Source: a bacterium (lineage in GTDB: Bacteria; Myxococcota; UBA727; JAUIJE01). From it: a stretch of DNA of 64,000 bases. The notes under the pieces are model-generated. The model was not told where the DNA came from. It did no database searches and worked only from the letters and a program-made list of their open reading frames with translations. How positions within the stretch are numbered: position 1 is the first letter of the stretch; each line of letters starts with the position of its first letter. The translations under genes were made by a program, and so were the position numbers. Below are positions 43,819-53,001 of the stretch, in pieces. The DNA lies in contig JAUIJE010000011.1 in NCBI GenBank assembly GCA_030431455.1, positions 124,001 through 188,000 of the forward strand, in the 5' to 3' direction.

Positions 43819-45174
43819 TCAGTAACCGCAGAAGTCCGCGTAGAAACTCTCGATTTGTGTTCCGAAGCTCTGGCAAGCGGGTTCGCCGTCGGGACGCCAA
43901 AGACAGCTCAGCCCGGCTTCGCAGCCGTACAGGTTCTGGCAGGTCTCGCCCTCGGCGCCGAGGGGCTCGCAGGCAAGTGTCTGGTCGTCTTGTTCCGCGC
44001 AGTAGGTGCCGTCGGCGCATCCCCACGCAGACGTGCACGGCTCGCCTTCGCCGTTGCGTTTTGTGCAGAGCCCGGTGCCGACGGGGCTGCCGTCACAATA
44101 GGTGGTGGACAGGCCCCCACGACAGAGCTTGGGCGCCCCCTCGGGGGTGAGATCGGTGCATGGCGCCCCGAGCTCGACGAGCGCGATGGCTTGGCATGTC
44201 CCGGTGTCGTCCGGTCCGGGGACACAGAGCAGTCCGGTGACGCCGAGCGCACCGCAAGCCGCGACCGCGTAGGGGTGACAGCTGTCGCCCACCGCCTCAC
44301 CGCGAACAACCGGTTGGCACCTGGGGCCATTGTCGGTGTCCTCGCAGGAGAGCTTCACCTCCAGGTTGGGGTCGCAGGGGACGTCGGCGCAGGATTCGCC
44401 TTCCTTCGCCAGCGGGGTGCAGGTGCCCTCGAAGCAGGTGTTGCCCAAATCACACGTGTATTCTGGGCACGCATCGCCGACAAAACCGGAGTCTCGACAG
44501 GTGGGGGCGTCGTCGAGGTCCGACCGGCAGCGGAGCCCTGCGGCACACTCCGTGTCGAGGTCGCACCGCGAACCCTCGTCGAGCAGCACCACGCAGGTCC
44601 CGCAGTCCTCGGCGAGCGCGCCGTCGCTCACGCAGGTGCTGTCCTGGCATTGGAGCGGACTGGTGCAGGTCTCGCCCACCGGCACCGTCCCGTTGAACAG
44701 GAGCTGGGGATCGCAGGACTGCAGAGGCGTGTCGTTGGGCTGGCGGTGGACACACGCATCGCCAGCCACCGCTTCCAATGCCTCTGCACACGCATCCATC
44801 TCGGCCTCATCGGGGGTCACCAACGGGTCGGCGCGGCCGGCACGCCAGCCGGCGCGAAGCTGTTCCACCAGCGTGGCCCCCAGTGGCCCCAAGGCGTAGA
44901 CATCCCAATCCTGGGGCACCGGGGGCACGAAGCGCGCGGGGATCGTGCCGCCTTCCATCTCCAGGTAGAACGTGGGCTCGGGGGGCTGACAGGCGTCTTC
45001 GAGCGCGTCCAGCGCGTCATCGAGTCTTGCCCAGCGTTGTTCGATCGGGAGTGGGGGATCAGGATCCGGCTCGGGCATTGGATCGAGGTCCGGTATCAAC
45101 GGGCAGCCGGGGCAGCCGGCACCCAAAGCCAAGGGAATGATTACCAAAAGACCGGTCATGTGTTTGCGCAACAT
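43819..45174 (-). CDS. Cys-rich dickkopf-like lipoprotein
   Basis: A 451-residue predicted lipoprotein. The ATG at 45174 follows GGAGG and opens a signal ending LGAGC. After a Pro/Asp/Glu linker and a helical domain (about residues 40-160), the rest is Cys-rich with recurring G..C.....C....C..G patterns (VGETCTSPLQCQDSTCVSDG, GSRCDLDTECAAGLRCRS, GEPCTSAWGCADGTYC). These resemble dickkopf N-terminal-like repeats common in myxobacterial exported proteins. The function is unknown. Confidence 0.8.
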   Translation of the reverse strand: MLRKHMTGLLVIIPLALGAGCPGCPLIPDLDPMPEPDPDPPLPIEQRWARLDDALDALEDACQPPEPTFYLEMEGGTIPARFVPPVPQDWDVYALGPLGATLVEQLRAGWRAGRADPLVTPDEAEMDACAEALEAVAGDACVHRQPNDTPLQSCDPQLLFNGTVPVGETCTSPLQCQDSTCVSDGALAEDCGTCVVLLDEGSRCDLDTECAAGLRCRSDLDDAPTCRDSGFVGDACPEYTCDLGNTCFEGTCTPLAKEGESCADVPCDPNLEVKLSCEDTDNGPRCQPVVRGEAVGDSCHPYAVAACGALGVTGLLCVPGPDDTGTCQAIALVELGAPCTDLTPEGAPKLCRGGLSTTYCDGSPVGTGLCTKRNGEGEPCTSAWGCADGTYCAEQDDQTLACEPLGAEGETCQNLYGCEAGLSCLWRPDGEPACQSFGTQIESFYADFCGY

Positions 45175-45276
45175 GCAAACCTCCAGACATGACCGTGGAC
45201 AGATGTACTGACATTGCCTTGCCGCTCGGCGGGGCGCAAGAACTTGAGACAGCCCGTGCGCCACTGGCGCCCGCGG

Positions 45277-47982
45277 TCAGGGCCCGAGTCCGCCCCCCAT
45301 CTCGAGCAGTTCGAGCGGGGGCGGGGCGGCGTCTTCGGCGGTGCGCACCGGCGCGGTGCCCTCGAGGAAAAACTCCTCGTACACCCCTTCCGGCAGTTCG
45401 CCCTCCTCGGACGGGGGGAGCACGTCGGGGTCGTCGCTGCCAGTGGACTCGTCGGGGGGCAGGTCGGCGGCGGGCAGACCGGGGGCGGGGTCGGCTTGGC
45501 CCAATTGGCTCGCGCTGGCGAGCAGGCCGGTGCGTGAATCGAGGGCCTTTTTGACCACCCCGGCGGGGGTTTCGAAGTCGTCCTCGCCCCGGCCGGACAG
45601 CGCCGCGGACATGAAGCGCAACCAAATGGGCAAAGCGGCTTTGCCGCCGTACTCCCGGTGGCCCATGGCGTCGTTGTTGTCGAACCCCACGTAGGCGCCG
45701 GCCACCAGCTCGGGGGAAAAGCCCACGAACCATACGCTCCGGGCCATGTTGGTGGTGCCGGTTTTGCCGGCGACGTTTTTGCCCAGGACCTTGGCCCGGG
45801 TGGCGGTGCCATTTTCGATCACGCTCTTCATCAATTGGCTCATGATGAACGCGGTGCCTTCGCTGATGACCTGCACCGGTGGAACGTCTTTGTGTTCGTA
45901 CAGGACCTTGCCGTCGTTGTCCTTGACCTTCTCGATGAACACCGGCGGGGACCATCGGCCGCGGGCGGGGAACACCCCGTAGGCGTTGACCAACGACAGC
46001 GGGTAGACCTCACCGGTGCCGAGGGCGAGGGTGAGGTTTTTCGGGAAGGGGGTGTCGTCGGTGAGCAAGCCGACCTTCTCCGCGAGTTTGTGGACCTCTT
46101 CGACCCCGACTTTTTCGAGGATGCTGATCGAACAGGTGTTGACCGAGAACGTCAGGCAGGTGCGCAGGGTGATGTCGCCGCGGTAGCGCCCGCCCGAGTT
46201 CTTGGGGTTCCACTTTTTGCCCGTCCACCGGTCGAAGTACACCTTGGGGGCGTCGGTGATCAGGCGGGAGCCGCCGTCGTCGTAAAAGCCCACCGGGGTG
46301 AACTGTTTGGTCTCGATCCCGGTGGCGTAGATGAAGGGCTTGAACGACGAGCCGGGCTGGCGCTTGGCCTGGAGCGCCCGGTTGAACTTCGAGCGGTCGT
46401 AGGCGTAGCCGCCCACCATCGCCACCACCCGGTGGGTGTGGGGGTTGATGGCCACGAACGCGCCCTGCACCTCGGGGATCTGTTCGAGGGACAGCTCGAC
46501 CCAGGGGGCCAAGGTCCGGCCTTGTTTGTCCTTCTTTCCGGTCACGAGTTTGTCGGTGCGAACCAGGACCACGTCCCCGACCTTGAACACATCAGTGACA
46601 TTGCGGTACGCCTTGGTCCACTTGGTGGGGCTGTAGGGGCGGGCCCACTTCATGCCCGCGTGGTTGAGGGTGCCGTCGACGGTGCCGAGGTCGATGACCG
46701 CCTTGTTGCTCGCGCCGTCGACCTTCTTGACCACGCCGGCGAGCATCATGTCCTCCTCGAGGCGCACGGTGCGCACCGCGGACAAGGCGTTTGGGGGGTC
46801 GCTCTGCAGCGCCGCCTTGTCGAGGTCGCTGAGGTCCCAGACCGGACGATCCTTCAGGCGGTCGGCGTCGGCGAGCTCGGGGGTGGTCTTCTCGTTGAAC
46901 CGCTTTTGGCGCACCGCCTCGAGGCTCTCGCGCAAGCCCCGGGCTTGGTCGGGGTCGAGGCGGATGAGAGGGCCGCGGTAGCCTTGGCGTTTGTCGACTT
47001 CGCGCAGTCCCATTTGGGTGGCGCGTTGGGCCGCGTCCTGCAGCGGGGCCTTGAGCGAGGCGTACACGGTGAGGCCGCCGGTGAGCAGCATCTCCGAGCC
47101 CAGCTCGTCGGTGAGCACCTGCCGGATGTGCTCGGTGTAGTAGGGGGCCACGTCGAGGTAGGGCGGTCGTTCGACGTCGGTGTACAGAGGTTCTTTCAGG
47201 GCCGCGGCGCGTTCTTCGGCGGTGGCGAATTGGTGGTTGACCATCTGTTCGAGCACGTAGGTCCGGCGTTGGTCGAGGCGGGCGAGGTCGCCTTTGGGGT
47301 TGATGCGGTTGGGCCACTTGGGCACCGAGGCGAGGGCGGCGGCTTGGCCGAGGGTGAGCTTGTCCGCCCCCTTGCCATAATAGGTGCGCGCGGCCTCCTC
47401 GATGCCGTAGGCGCCGTGGCCGAAGTAGATCTGGTTGAGGTACAGGAAGAGGATCTCGTCCTTGGTGAACTCGTCCTCGATGCGCTTGGCCAGGATCATC
47501 TCCTTGAGCTTGCGCGTGTAGGTCTTCTCCGACGAGAGCAGGAAGGTCTTGGCCGTCTGCTGGGTGATGGTGCTCCCCCCGCGGCGGCTGCCCCCGAACA
47601 CCTTGACCTTGGCCTCGTTGAGCACCGACGCGAACAACGCGCCGTAGTCGAGCCCCTCGTGGGAATAGAAGGACGCGTCCTCGGCGGCGAGGAACGCGTT
47701 CTTCACGTGGGCGGGGATGCGCTCGATGGGCAGCACCGTGCGCCGCTCTTTGTAGAGCCGGGCCACGAGGTTGCCGTCGGCGTCGAACACCCGGGTGGTC
47801 TGGGCGGGGTGGTAGTCGGCCAGTGAGTGCAGGTCGGGCAGGTCGCGGGCGAGGATGAAGAACACCGCGAGCACGGTGCCGAGACCGAACGCCCCGAGCA
47901 GGGCGGTGCCGGCCAGGATGCGCTTGACCAGCCGCCAGGCGGAACGGGGAGGGGGGGCTTGCTGGTCGTCGTCTTCGGTCAT
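45277..47982 (-). CDS. mrcA: class A penicillin-binding protein 1A
   Basis: A 901-residue bifunctional peptidoglycan synthase. A cytoplasmic tail and one membrane helix (residues 20-45) precede the GT51 transglycosylase domain: EDASFYSHEGLD with the catalytic Glu near 100, RRGGSTITQQTAKTFLL, and KLKEMILAKRIED. An OB-like insert follows (about 420-510). The transpeptidase domain has SSFK (catalytic Ser near 543), SVN and KTGTTN (near 741). The C-terminal 120 residues are Pro/Asp/Glu-rich and probably disordered. The ATG at 47982 is preferred because it begins MTEDDDQQ, just before the anchor; two in-frame starts lie upstream. All catalytic motifs are intact. Confidence 0.95.
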   Translation of the reverse strand: MTEDDDQQAPPPRSAWRLVKRILAGTALLGAFGLGTVLAVFFILARDLPDLHSLADYHPAQTTRVFDADGNLVARLYKERRTVLPIERIPAHVKNAFLAAEDASFYSHEGLDYGALFASVLNEAKVKVFGGSRRGGSTITQQTAKTFLLSSEKTYTRKLKEMILAKRIEDEFTKDEILFLYLNQIYFGHGAYGIEEAARTYYGKGADKLTLGQAAALASVPKWPNRINPKGDLARLDQRRTYVLEQMVNHQFATAEERAAALKEPLYTDVERPPYLDVAPYYTEHIRQVLTDELGSEMLLTGGLTVYASLKAPLQDAAQRATQMGLREVDKRQGYRGPLIRLDPDQARGLRESLEAVRQKRFNEKTTPELADADRLKDRPVWDLSDLDKAALQSDPPNALSAVRTVRLEEDMMLAGVVKKVDGASNKAVIDLGTVDGTLNHAGMKWARPYSPTKWTKAYRNVTDVFKVGDVVLVRTDKLVTGKKDKQGRTLAPWVELSLEQIPEVQGAFVAINPHTHRVVAMVGGYAYDRSKFNRALQAKRQPGSSFKPFIYATGIETKQFTPVGFYDDGGSRLITDAPKVYFDRWTGKKWNPKNSGGRYRGDITLRTCLTFSVNTCSISILEKVGVEEVHKLAEKVGLLTDDTPFPKNLTLALGTGEVYPLSLVNAYGVFPARGRWSPPVFIEKVKDNDGKVLYEHKDVPPVQVISEGTAFIMSQLMKSVIENGTATRAKVLGKNVAGKTGTTNMARSVWFVGFSPELVAGAYVGFDNNDAMGHREYGGKAALPIWLRFMSAALSGRGEDDFETPAGVVKKALDSRTGLLASASQLGQADPAPGLPAADLPPDESTGSDDPDVLPPSEEGELPEGVYEEFFLEGTAPVRTAEDAAPPPLELLEMGGGLGP

Positions 47983-48105
47983 GGCGTCACCGTCGCGGAC
48001 CATAGCGCAGACGCCCGCGGAAGCGAGCCGCCGCCCGCCCGTCGGCAAGCACAAGGCGCCGGGCCGGCGGGGGATTCCCGCGGGGCCGGAGCCGCATCAC
48101 ACGCG

Positions 48106-48801
48106 TCACTGGGGTTCGATCACCACCGTGCCTTGGGGGTCGCCGGCCACGATGGGCGGCAGGTCCCACAGGCCGAGCACCCAGGGGCCGGTCACGATGG
48201 TTGTGCCCACCGCCGCGGCCACCACCGCCACCGCCAAGGCCGCGCCACCGCCGGCCATGATCGTGAGCATGGTGGGGGACAGGCCTTCGTCCTCGTCGTC
48301 GCCTTTGAGCTTGCTGGTGGAGCCCCCGTCGCTGAACGCCCGGGGGGTCTCGTCTTCTTCCTGGGCCCGGCGGCGGCGGCGGCGGTCGTCGCGCTCGTCG
48401 TCGTCGCGGCCGCGCCGCCGGTCATCCACCGCCTCGTCGTCGGGGGCGGGCTCGTCGTCGACGTCGCCGATCATGCGGCGTTTGCCGTCGCGCGCGGGGG
48501 GCGGGTCGTCGTCGGTGCCGAGGATGCGGCGGGTGTCCTCTTCGGGCTCGTCCGCGGGGGGCGCGGGCTCGGGGGCCTTTTGCCGGCGGCTGGGAGCGAT
48601 GTCTTCCTCGTCCGGGTCCGCCGGCACCAAGATGTCGTCGTCGATTTCGTCGGTGCCGTCGTCCTCGGGCTCGGACACCCCTTCGTCGCCGTCGCCGTCG
48701 GGCAGGTCGGCGTCGCCGTCGGGCAGCTCGTCTTGGGCCAGGGCGGGGGCCGCGGCCAGCGCGCTGCACAGCAGCCACAGCATCCAGCGGGCGCGGGTCA
48801 T
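48106..48801 (-). CDS. exported low-complexity Asp/Arg-rich protein
   Basis: A 231-residue protein with a signal peptide (WMLWLLCSALAAAPALA). Then come about 140 residues of acidic and Pro-rich sequence with a short Arg/Asp block (DDRRRRRRAQEEDE), a hydrophobic segment at about 180-200 (MLTIMAGGGAALAVAVVAAAVG) and a short C-terminal tail. It was not recognised. The start overlaps the stop of the kelch lipoprotein gene by 4 bp, so the two are translated together. Confidence 0.7.
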   Translation of the reverse strand: MTRARWMLWLLCSALAAAPALAQDELPDGDADLPDGDGDEGVSEPEDDGTDEIDDDILVPADPDEEDIAPSRRQKAPEPAPPADEPEEDTRRILGTDDDPPPARDGKRRMIGDVDDEPAPDDEAVDDRRRGRDDDERDDRRRRRRAQEEDETPRAFSDGGSTSKLKGDDEDEGLSPTMLTIMAGGGAALAVAVVAAAVGTTIVTGPWVLGLWDLPPIVAGDPQGTVVIEPQ

Positions 48802-50456
48802 TGTCCCACCTCCGGCGCGATGGGGTCGCCGAACACCTCGCCGGTGCCGTTGGGCGCGCGGGCGTCGACGGTGCCGGTGAGCCCGCCGGTGATGACCACG
48901 GTGCCGTCGCCGATGGCGCTCATGCGGTGACCGGCGCGGCCTTCGCGCAACGAACGGTCTTCGCCCCCGACCGAGAGCGGCCCCACCGAGAGGCTGCCCT
49001 CGTCGAACAGCGAGACCCCCGACGACGGGGCGAACTCCAAGCTCGTGAACCCCCCCGACATCAGCACGCGCCGCCCGGTGAGGGGGGCGCTGGCCGCGAA
49101 GAAGCGCAAGGTCGCGAGGGACCAGGGGTTGGCCGCGTCCCCCCCGGTGGACAGACCGCCCCCTGGCGCCTGGGCCGCGGTGGTGTCGTGTACGTAGACG
49201 GGCCCCTTGGTCGCGTCCGTGGACGTCGACGCGAGGGTGAACGTCCCGGTCTCATCGCGCACCAAGCCCCCGGCGCTGAGCACCCGGGTGGGATGGTACT
49301 GCGTGACGCCGTGAAAGAAGAGGTTGCGGTTGTTGCTCATGCCCGCGACCTCGTTCATTTCGAACACCGTCGAGCCGGTGCGCATGACCTCCATGTGGTA
49401 GCCGGCGAGGCCCTGGGTCGCGGCGAGGTCGACCGAGCCGCCCCACACAATGACGTTGCCGTTGTCGTCGATGTAACTCACGTGGCCGGCCCGGGCTTTG
49501 TTGAGGGTGGCAAAGCCACTGCACGAGAATGTGCCCACGTCGCACACGGTGGTGGTGTTCTCCGCGTTGTGGAGGCTGTTGATGCCATCGCCGGGCACCC
49601 CGGGCACCCCGCCGGACAGCAGCACCCGGCCGTCGCGCATCTTGACCGCGGCGTGGAACACCCGGGGCACGGTGTCGTCGCCCATGCTCGTGAACATGCC
49701 GGTGGTGGGGTCGAACACCTCGACCAGGCTGACCACGTTGGTGGGCCGGATCGGGAACGGGTTGGTGCCGTCCACCGCGACGATCTCCGCGTCGCTGGTG
49801 CCGCCCGCGATCAGCACGCGCCCGTCGTCGAGCAACGTGGCGGTGTGGAACATGCGGTTGCGGTTGAGCGCGCCGGTGATGCGGGTGAACTGCCCGAGGG
49901 TGGGGTCGTACAGCTCGGCGAAGCTCGACGCCTCGAGGCAGCGGTTGGCGCCGCAGTCGCGTTCGTTGTTGGCGCCCCCGGTGAGCAGCACGCGCCCGTC
50001 TTGCAGCACGGTGGCGGTGTGGAAGGCCAACGGCTCGAACTGCGGGTTGCGGGCGCAGGTCAGGTCCGCGACCTTGGCGAGGAGGATGTTGACGCTGGTC
50101 TCTTGGTCGGCGGCGATGGTCACGCCGGTGCGGATGCCGCGCCACAACTTGGCCCCGGACAGCTCGCCGAACAGCACGATGGTGCGGTTGTCGCCCGCGG
50201 GGATCTCCTCGATGCGAAGGCTGTCGGTGCCCCCGGCGGCGGTGATCGCGGAGTTGATGCCCGGCCCGGTGATCTCGACGGAGAACCCATCGATCTCCCC
50301 GGTGAACTCAGCGGGGGCGGTGGGGTCGGTGGGGCAGGGCCCCGACAGGGCGTAGGTGGTGCGGGCGGCGAGGCCCGGGGCGACGTCCACCGCGTCGCCG
50401 GCGCACCCCGCGAACAGCAGCGCCGCGAGGAGCAGGGTGTGATCTCTTCTTGTCAC
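48798..50456 (-). CDS. kelch-repeat lipoprotein
   Basis: A 552-residue predicted lipoprotein. The GTG at 50456 was chosen because GGGAG lies 7 nt before it and a signal sequence starts there, ending LFAGC; the long upstream open frame runs into intergenic DNA. Residues 30-170 form a beta-rich domain. Seven kelch-like motifs then follow (FHTATVLQDGRVLLTGG, FHTATLLDDGRVLIAGG, FHAAVKMRDGRVLLSGG, GHVSYIDDNGNVIVWGG and three weaker ones ending SAGG, MSGG and ITGG), consistent with a beta-propeller. No catalytic galactose oxidase residues were identified. The role is unknown. Confidence 0.85.
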   Translation of the reverse strand: MTRRDHTLLLAALLFAGCAGDAVDVAPGLAARTTYALSGPCPTDPTAPAEFTGEIDGFSVEITGPGINSAITAAGGTDSLRIEEIPAGDNRTIVLFGELSGAKLWRGIRTGVTIAADQETSVNILLAKVADLTCARNPQFEPLAFHTATVLQDGRVLLTGGANNERDCGANRCLEASSFAELYDPTLGQFTRITGALNRNRMFHTATLLDDGRVLIAGGTSDAEIVAVDGTNPFPIRPTNVVSLVEVFDPTTGMFTSMGDDTVPRVFHAAVKMRDGRVLLSGGVPGVPGDGINSLHNAENTTTVCDVGTFSCSGFATLNKARAGHVSYIDDNGNVIVWGGSVDLAATQGLAGYHMEVMRTGSTVFEMNEVAGMSNNRNLFFHGVTQYHPTRVLSAGGLVRDETGTFTLASTSTDATKGPVYVHDTTAAQAPGGGLSTGGDAANPWSLATLRFFAASAPLTGRRVLMSGGFTSLEFAPSSGVSLFDEGSLSVGPLSVGGEDRSLREGRAGHRMSAIGDGTVVITGGLTGTVDARAPNGTGEVFGDPIAPEVGQ

Positions 50457-50648
50457 CGTTGCGACTCCCAACCTGCTTTTTGGTGACACATGGGGTGCGG
50501 CCTCACAACCACCGCCGGGATTGGCGGCGCCAGGGTTCGACGGTACATGGTTCACAACGTTCAATGCACCACTTCGGCTTCTCGGTCGGTCGGCATTTCG
50601 CGCCGACAGGTGTACCACCGCCCGCCCCTTTGCCCTAGAAACCGTCCG

Positions 50649-51389
50649 ATGGCCGACAAGACCAAATCGATCCGCAACGCCCAAGCCCGCGCCCACAAGC
50701 GGGGCCTCGACCGCGATGGCCGCACCGGGCGCGTGCAGCCCGACGACAGCGCCCCCGGGGGCGTGCGCACCGACCTGGTGGTGCGCCCGGTGGACATCGA
50801 CCTCGACGGCAGCCCGATCGTCGAGGTGTTGCCCCAGGCGTTTCTGCACGAGGTGATGGGCCACCAGCCGGGGGCCGAGCTCGGGTTTTGGGGGGCGGGC
50901 GACGCCCGGGTCGACCTGCTCCTGACCCGGGACACCGACGACCTGTTGCGCCTGCGCGGCGAGGTCACCTGGCCGGTGGCCCACAGCTGTGTGCGCTGCC
51001 TCGAGCCGGTGACCTACACCCTCGAGATGCCCATCGATCTGCGGCTTTTCCCCGGGCGGGCCGACCTGCTCGCGGGGGAGTCGGTCGACCTCGACCCCCA
51101 CAACCTCAAAGCCCACACCGTCGACGACGACGACGACGAATACGCGGCGAACCTCACCGAAGACGAGGACTTCGTGCTCTACCCCGAGACCGGGGTCGAC
51201 GTGGTGTCCGTGCTCCGGGAGCAGGCGTTTTTGGAGCTGCCCGCCCACCCGACGTGTGAGGACCCGGCCAGCGACAGCCCGAGCCCGTGCGTGTCCGACA
51301 CCATGGACCACGCCCGCAAGGAGGCCGAGCGCTGGGTGGATCCCCGCTGGGATGCCCTCCGCGCCCTCTCCGACCGCCTCAAGAACTGA
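50649..51389 (+). CDS. YceD family (DUF177) protein
   Basis: A 246-residue protein. The family core is visible: HSCVRCLEPVTYTLEMPIDLRLF, an acidic loop (TVDDDDDEYAANLTEDEDF), VDVVSVLREQAFLELP and HPTCEDP. YceD proteins are linked to 23S rRNA accumulation and usually precede rpmF. Here no rpmF follows; yebC comes next instead. The basic N-terminus (residues 1-30) and a C-terminal helix ending RLKN extend the core. The ATG at 50649 is chosen by its N-terminal sequence MADKTKS; the frame is open further upstream. Confidence 0.85.
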   Translation: MADKTKSIRNAQARAHKRGLDRDGRTGRVQPDDSAPGGVRTDLVVRPVDIDLDGSPIVEVLPQAFLHEVMGHQPGAELGFWGAGDARVDLLLTRDTDDLLRLRGEVTWPVAHSCVRCLEPVTYTLEMPIDLRLFPGRADLLAGESVDLDPHNLKAHTVDDDDDEYAANLTEDEDFVLYPETGVDVVSVLREQAFLELPAHPTCEDPASDSPSPCVSDTMDHARKEAERWVDPRWDALRALSDRLKN

Positions 51390-51459
51390 CCGGCCCCCGC
51401 CCGCCGGGTGCGGTATCCTCGTTCTCCAACCAAAACCTCAGCAGCAAGACGGCAAGACG

Positions 51460-52185
51460 ATGGGCAGAACATTCGAAAACCGCAAAATCGCGATGCAGAA
51501 GCGCGGCCTGCGCGACTCCCGGGCCTTCACCCGGGCCGGGCGCCAGATCGCCATGGCGGTCAAATCCGGCGGCCCCGACCCCGACGCCAACCCGGCGCTG
51601 CGGCGCGCGGTGCAGAACGCGCGTTCGGTCAACATGCCCAAGGACAAAATCCAAAACGCCATCGACAAGGCGCACAAGGGCAACGACACCGAGGACTTCA
51701 AAGAGGTCATCTACGAGGGGTACGGCCCCCACGGGGTCGCGGTCCTCGTCGTGACCGCCACCGACAACACCACCCGCACGTTCCCCAATGTGCGCACCGC
51801 GTTCAAAAAGGGGGGCGGGACCCTCGGCAACTCCGGCAGCGTGGCGTTCTTGTTCGACCAGCTGGGCGTGTTCACCCTCAAGGCCGAGGGCCTCGACAAA
51901 GACGAGCTCGAGCTCGAGCTCATCGACCACGGCCTCGAGGAGTTGGCCGAGGGCGAGACCCAGGACGGCGACCCCGCGATCATTCTCTTGTGTGGCTTTG
52001 AGCAGTTCGGCGCGATGCAGAGCGCCCTCGAGGAGCGCAAGCTGGAGCCGGTGTCGTCGGGCATCGAGTGGCACCCCAAGACCCCGGTCGAGCTCGACGA
52101 CGAGCAGGTCGCGGAGATCGAAGCGTTGGTCGAAAAGCTCGAGGACGACGACGACGTGCAGAAGGTGTTCGTCAGCGTGGCCTGA
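51460..52185 (+). CDS. yebC: YebC/PmpR/TACO1 family protein
   Basis: A 241-residue protein with the family hallmarks MGRTFENRKIAMQKR, GGPDPDANPALRRAVQNARS, VNMPKDKIQNAIDKA, YEGYGPHGVAVLVVTATDN and FKKGGGTLGNSGSVAFLF. The family includes transcription regulators and, in some lineages, translation factors that relieve ribosome stalling. The N-terminus (MGRTFE rather than MAGHSKW) resembles the shorter YebC form known from Bacteroidetes, which is an inference from memory of the families. It follows the yceD gene by 70 bp. Confidence 0.93.
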   Translation: MGRTFENRKIAMQKRGLRDSRAFTRAGRQIAMAVKSGGPDPDANPALRRAVQNARSVNMPKDKIQNAIDKAHKGNDTEDFKEVIYEGYGPHGVAVLVVTATDNTTRTFPNVRTAFKKGGGTLGNSGSVAFLFDQLGVFTLKAEGLDKDELELELIDHGLEELAEGETQDGDPAIILLCGFEQFGAMQSALEERKLEPVSSGIEWHPKTPVELDDEQVAEIEALVEKLEDDDDVQKVFVSVA

Positions 52186-52308
52186 GCGCGGTGTGGCCCG
52201 CCGTGGGCCTGACACCCTGACCAGCGGGTACCCATCTGGTCCGCACAGCGTGCCGTTTTGCGGGGCGAGACGATTGAAATATATCGCTTGACCGATTATT
52301 GTCGGATC

Positions 52309-52956
52309 ATGGCCAGACCAGTCGGAGCAGACGCAGACGCCACGCGCAAACGGATCCTCGACACCGCGCGGGTGCTCTTTTCGAATCAGGGTGTCGACGG
52401 CACCAGCATGCGGCAGATCGCCGGGGGGGCCGAGGTCAGCCTCGCCACCGTGCACCACTACTACGGGTCCAAGGCGGAGCTGTACGAGCGCGCGGTGGAG
52501 TCGATGGTGGCCCAGATGGCGGTGCTGCGCGACGAGCTGCTGCCGTTGGTCAACGAGGTCAGCGATCCGCAGCAGCTGATCGAACGGGTGATGAAGGCGA
52601 CCTACCGCTTCGCGGTGCGCGAGCAGAAGGCGGTGCGCCTGTTGATGCGCACCGTGTTCGAGCAGGGCCGGTCCGAAGAGTCCACCCGACGTTCGTTCTT
52701 GTTGCCGATGCTGGAGCAGGGCGCGCCCGCGTTCGCGGCGATGACGGGGCTGAGCGAGGCCGAGACCCGGATGACGCTGCTGTCGCTCAACCACCTCGTC
52801 ATTCGCTATGCCCTATACGACAACGAAGAGCTGGTCGAGGTGATCAAAGCCGCCCCCGACAAGCGCAAGTTCGAAGACCGGCTGGCCGCGGCCCACGACG
52901 CGGTGGAAGCGCACCTCGTGGCCGTGGCCAAGCGGCTGTTGCCCCTCGCGGGATGA
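52309..52956 (+). CDS. TetR family transcriptional regulator
   Basis: A 215-residue repressor. The ATG at 52309 is used because the family N-terminus begins there (ADATRKRILDTARVLFSNQG). The HTH is SMRQIAGGAEVSLATVHHYYG. The C-terminal helices include HLVIRYALYDNEELVEVI. The promoter region holds ATATAT-like sequence and an imperfect repeat around 52289-52310 (TTGACCGA / TCGGATCA), a possible operator that would overlap the start. The next gene, a PhyH-like dioxygenase, may be the target. Confidence 0.88.
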   Translation: MARPVGADADATRKRILDTARVLFSNQGVDGTSMRQIAGGAEVSLATVHHYYGSKAELYERAVESMVAQMAVLRDELLPLVNEVSDPQQLIERVMKATYRFAVREQKAVRLLMRTVFEQGRSEESTRRSFLLPMLEQGAPAFAAMTGLSEAETRMTLLSLNHLVIRYALYDNEELVEVIKAAPDKRKFEDRLAAAHDAVEAHLVAVAKRLLPLAG

Positions 52957-53001
52957 TTCTCGTGCCCGGCGTCCCGCCGCGGCCACGCTCTGGAGCCCCA
53001 C

